From NCBI GenBank assembly GCA_951640165.1, contig OX621249.1, positions 26,703,201-26,767,200 of the forward strand: a stretch of 64,000 bases of DNA, given 5' to 3'. The position numbers and the translations under genes were made by a program. The notes beneath the pieces are model-generated. The model saw only the letters and a list, made by a program, of their open reading frames with translations, did not search any database and was not told the origin of the DNA. Shown in pieces: positions 61,687 through 64,000 of this stretch; within the stretch, counting starts at the first letter, position 1; every line of letters starts with the position of its first letter. The stretch is from Pseudoips prasinana. Its lineage: Eukaryota; Arthropoda; Insecta; Lepidoptera; Nolidae.

Positions 61687-64000
61687 GTGGTTTGAATAGA
61701 AGGGGATGTCTAATATTGAATACAAAATCCCAAATCATAACCACAGTGTAATTTTTGTTGGTATCCCCATATTTCTTTTGTCTACATGTTGCAATGATAT
61801 TTGCAGTATCTTTTTGTCTACTATCACCTACACAAACTGGGTCTGTTGAATAGCCCGATCTGCAGGACCTGTGGGGAAGAAAATGAAACAATGTTGCATA
61901 TAATATGGAAATGCTATGTGTTGGCAAGACACAGAATGGCCATCCTGGGGCTGGCATATCCAGAACCAGGAGACTACAAGGATTTACTCCTAAGAAGGGT
62001 ACAAGATTATGTGCAGACTTAATTCAGGGCTGTAGGGATAGAATAAAAACAAATGGGGGATAGTACAAAAGATCCTGAAGGGTCAAAGTGCTGTATGCAA
62101 GTACACCCCAACCAATTTAAGATCTTTTTGTTTTGTTGGTTCCTTTATTTCTATTATTCTTTGGAATGTGGTGTTGTCTTCTGAAGTTACTGTGTAAATT
62201 ATCAATCTGGTCACAGTCTAAATGAACTAATATGGTTGCCACATTGATACAGTTGTAGAATACCTTCAGTCTTGTTTGTACATATTTATTAGCAAACATT
62301 ACAATAACCTCTAACAACAGTTATCTTGTAAAATCTGACTGGTCAAAACATATGGCCCAAGATAATAGTTTTTTGAATGTTATTTTATGCTTGCTGATGT
62401 GTATGTTTTTGTGTTTTCTGCACAGACTCAATTTTGGTCTATGATTTCCAAAATCTTGAGATGTTTAGTTAGATTAAAGAACTGGAATTATTAGTTGTCA
62501 AAATGTATGGCCCAAGATAACATTTTTTAGAATGTTATTTTATTCTTGCTAATATTTGTTTTTCATGTGTTGACTCAATTCTTGTTGATGCTTTGTTCAT
62601 ATATTTCAGTTGGAATAAAAAAAAAACAAATGAAATTTTGGTAGCCTAATAAAATGTTATAAAATTATAACATTTATATGAAAATGTTCCTGGATATAGC
62701 TTTCCTTGTTTCCAGTAATTAAAGAAATTGAAAGTGTTGAGGACCTAATTTTCTATAATTTAGATTTGTATGGAAGTCTTTTGTTCCAGGATAAATTTAT
62801 TTAGTCTGTTTTATTGACATGGTAGTGTCTTTGTTTTTTTGTTGTGTCGGTAGATATTTGTTAGCGAACATTACAACATAACCCCTCAATATTAAAATAC
62901 AGGATTTTTGGCAGAACATTGAACATATGAAAATGGTGGATAGGTGGGTTCATGTGCTACCTACTGATGATTATCACTATGAGAAATTTAAAAAACAATT
63001 TAGAAGATACTAAGTGCTTTGAATAGAAGGGGATGTCTAATATTGAATACAAAATCCTAAGTCATAACCACAGTGTAATTTTTGTTGGTATCCTCATATT
63101 TCTTTTGTCTACATGTTGCAATGATATTTGCAGTATCTTTTTGTCTACTATCACCTACACAAACTGAGTCTGTTGAATAGCCCGATCTGCAGGACCTGTG
63201 GGGAAGAAAATGAAACAATGTTGCATTTAATATGGAAAAGCGATGTGTTGGCAAGGCACAGAATGGCCATCCTGGGGCTGGCATATCCAGAACCAGGAGA
63301 CTACAAGGATTTGCCTCTAAGAAGGGTTCAGGATTATGTGCAGACTTAATTCAGGGCTGTAGAGATAGAATAAAAACAAATGGGGGATAGTACAAAAGAT
63401 CCTGAAGGGTTAAAGTGCTGTATGCAAGTACACCCCAACCAATTTAAGATCTTTTTGTTTTGTTGGTTCCTTTATTTCTATTATTCTTTGGAATGTGGTG
63501 TTGTCTTCTGAAGTTACTGTGTAAATTATCAATCTGGTCACAGTCTAAATGAACTAATATGGTTGCCACATTGATACAGTTGTGGAATACCTTCAGTCTT
63601 GTTCGTACATATTCATTAGCAAACATTACAATAACCTCTAACAACAATTATCTTGTAAAATCGAAATGGTCAAAACATATGGCCCAAGATAATGGTTTTT
63701 TGAATGTTATTTTATGCTTGCTGATGTGTATGTTTTTGTGTTTTCTGCATAGATGATTCCCTAAATACTGAGAAGTTTTAGTTAGATTAGAGATTTGGAT
63801 TTTGGTAGTTGTGGAAATGTATGGCCCAAGATAACATTTTTTAGAATGTTATTTTATTCTGGCTAATATGTGTATTTCAAATGTTGACTCAATTCTTGTC
63901 GATGCTTTATTCATATATTTCAATTGAAATAAAAAAAACAAATTAATTTTGGTAACCTATTAAAATGTTATTAAATTATCACATGTATGGGACAGGCTCA
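61634..64000 (+). repeat. 1,327-bp tandem duplication including the TLS1 3' end
   Basis: Unit 1 is 61634-62960; unit 2 starts at 62961 and runs at least to about 63975. Both begin CTACTGATGATTATCACTAT, the last codons of the gene, and continue through GAATAGAAGGGGATGTC, the LINE fragment and AACATATGGCCCAAGATAA. Divergence is a few percent with small indels. Both units carry a second internal similarity (GTATGGCCCAAGATAACATT at about 62504 and 63819). The right end may lie close to the window edge, where similarity fades after TTATCACATG. Confidence 0.85.
61780..62110 (+). pseudogene. LINE C-terminal remnant downstream of TLS1 (duplicated at 63107-63437)
   Basis: The plus strand reads LFVYYHLHKLGLLNSPICRT, CGEENETMLHIIWKCYVLAR and HRMAILGL, ending GDYKDLLLRRVQDYVQT and a stop. 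The C-x2-C-x(14)-C knuckle (CRTCGEExET...HxxxxC) is the C-terminal motif of I/Jockey/R1-type LINEs. It is followed by their 3' end AAAGATCCTGAAGGGTCAAA GTGCTG. It carries no RT core. The copy in unit 2 has matching frame with a few changes (SDVLARH for CYVLARH). Confidence 0.75.

Noticed and set aside
1..64000. CRISPR arrays, bacterial operons or viral genomes
   Set aside because: No regularly spaced repeats with unique spacers, no operon-like gene clusters and no viral structural genes were seen; the RT genes are Penelope and LINE type.

Overview
The window looks like nuclear DNA of a moth or butterfly. It is AT-rich, its genes are split by introns, and it is packed with interspersed repeats typical of Lepidoptera: tRNA-derived SINEs, repeats ending in GGCCAAGTGCGAGTCGGACT, Helitron-like ends of the GCGGGCACCAGCTAGT type, and 5'-truncated LINE tails. 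No bacterial operons, rRNA or CRISPR arrays were seen. Species cannot be named from the sequence.

Three host genes can be supported. (1) Minus strand, 131-5120: the first two coding exons of malate synthase, with the rest off the left edge. (2) Minus strand, 22434-28764: an alpha-arrestin (ARRDC-type) gene with four firm exons and one tentative terminal exon; its N-terminal exon was not found. (3) Plus strand, 57776-61686: a complete two-exon gene for the TLS1/C9orf78 spliceosome-associated protein, whose 3' end is repeated in a 1,327-bp tandem duplication reaching the right edge.

Most of the remainder is mobile DNA, often nested. Left part: a Tc1 element (6093-7713) flanked by SINE halves; a decayed pogo/Tigger-like element with TA target duplication (8168-10251); then the most striking locus, a head-to-tail array of three Penelope-like elements (10763-18395; 2,207 + 2,713 + 2,713 bp). 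The array is bounded by a 9-bp target duplication and sits inside a 1.8-kb tandem repeat whose next copy (20226) preserves the empty site. Each unit boundary lies 3 nt before the start codon, so the promoter-like TATA box and a hammerhead-like fold at the 3' end of one unit precede the gene of the next.

Middle part: a Tc1-like fossil with a DUF4817-type head (31041-31940), a PIF/Harbinger-like element with MADF/BESS and transposase genes on opposite strands (32327-35457), a cecropia-type mariner inserted in it (34091-35378), and a deletion derivative of another Tc1/mariner group (35733-36653). Further right are a Tc1 transposase gene with a clear intron (42261-43368) and a broken LINE on the minus strand (44220-47970) carrying a SINE with a 14-bp target duplication.

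Right part: a second mariner (49925-53688) interrupted exactly at its start codon by a 2,468-bp element with 29-bp inverted repeats, 8-bp target duplication and THAP-domain remnants, i.e. P-element-like. It itself carries a Helitron-like repeat and a MITE. The TLS1 intron holds a 1,605-bp element with 325-bp inverted repeats starting CACAGTG and a 5-bp GC-rich target duplication, the signature of Transib transposons, relatives of RAG1. Long near-perfect hairpins of non-repeated sequence are scattered throughout.
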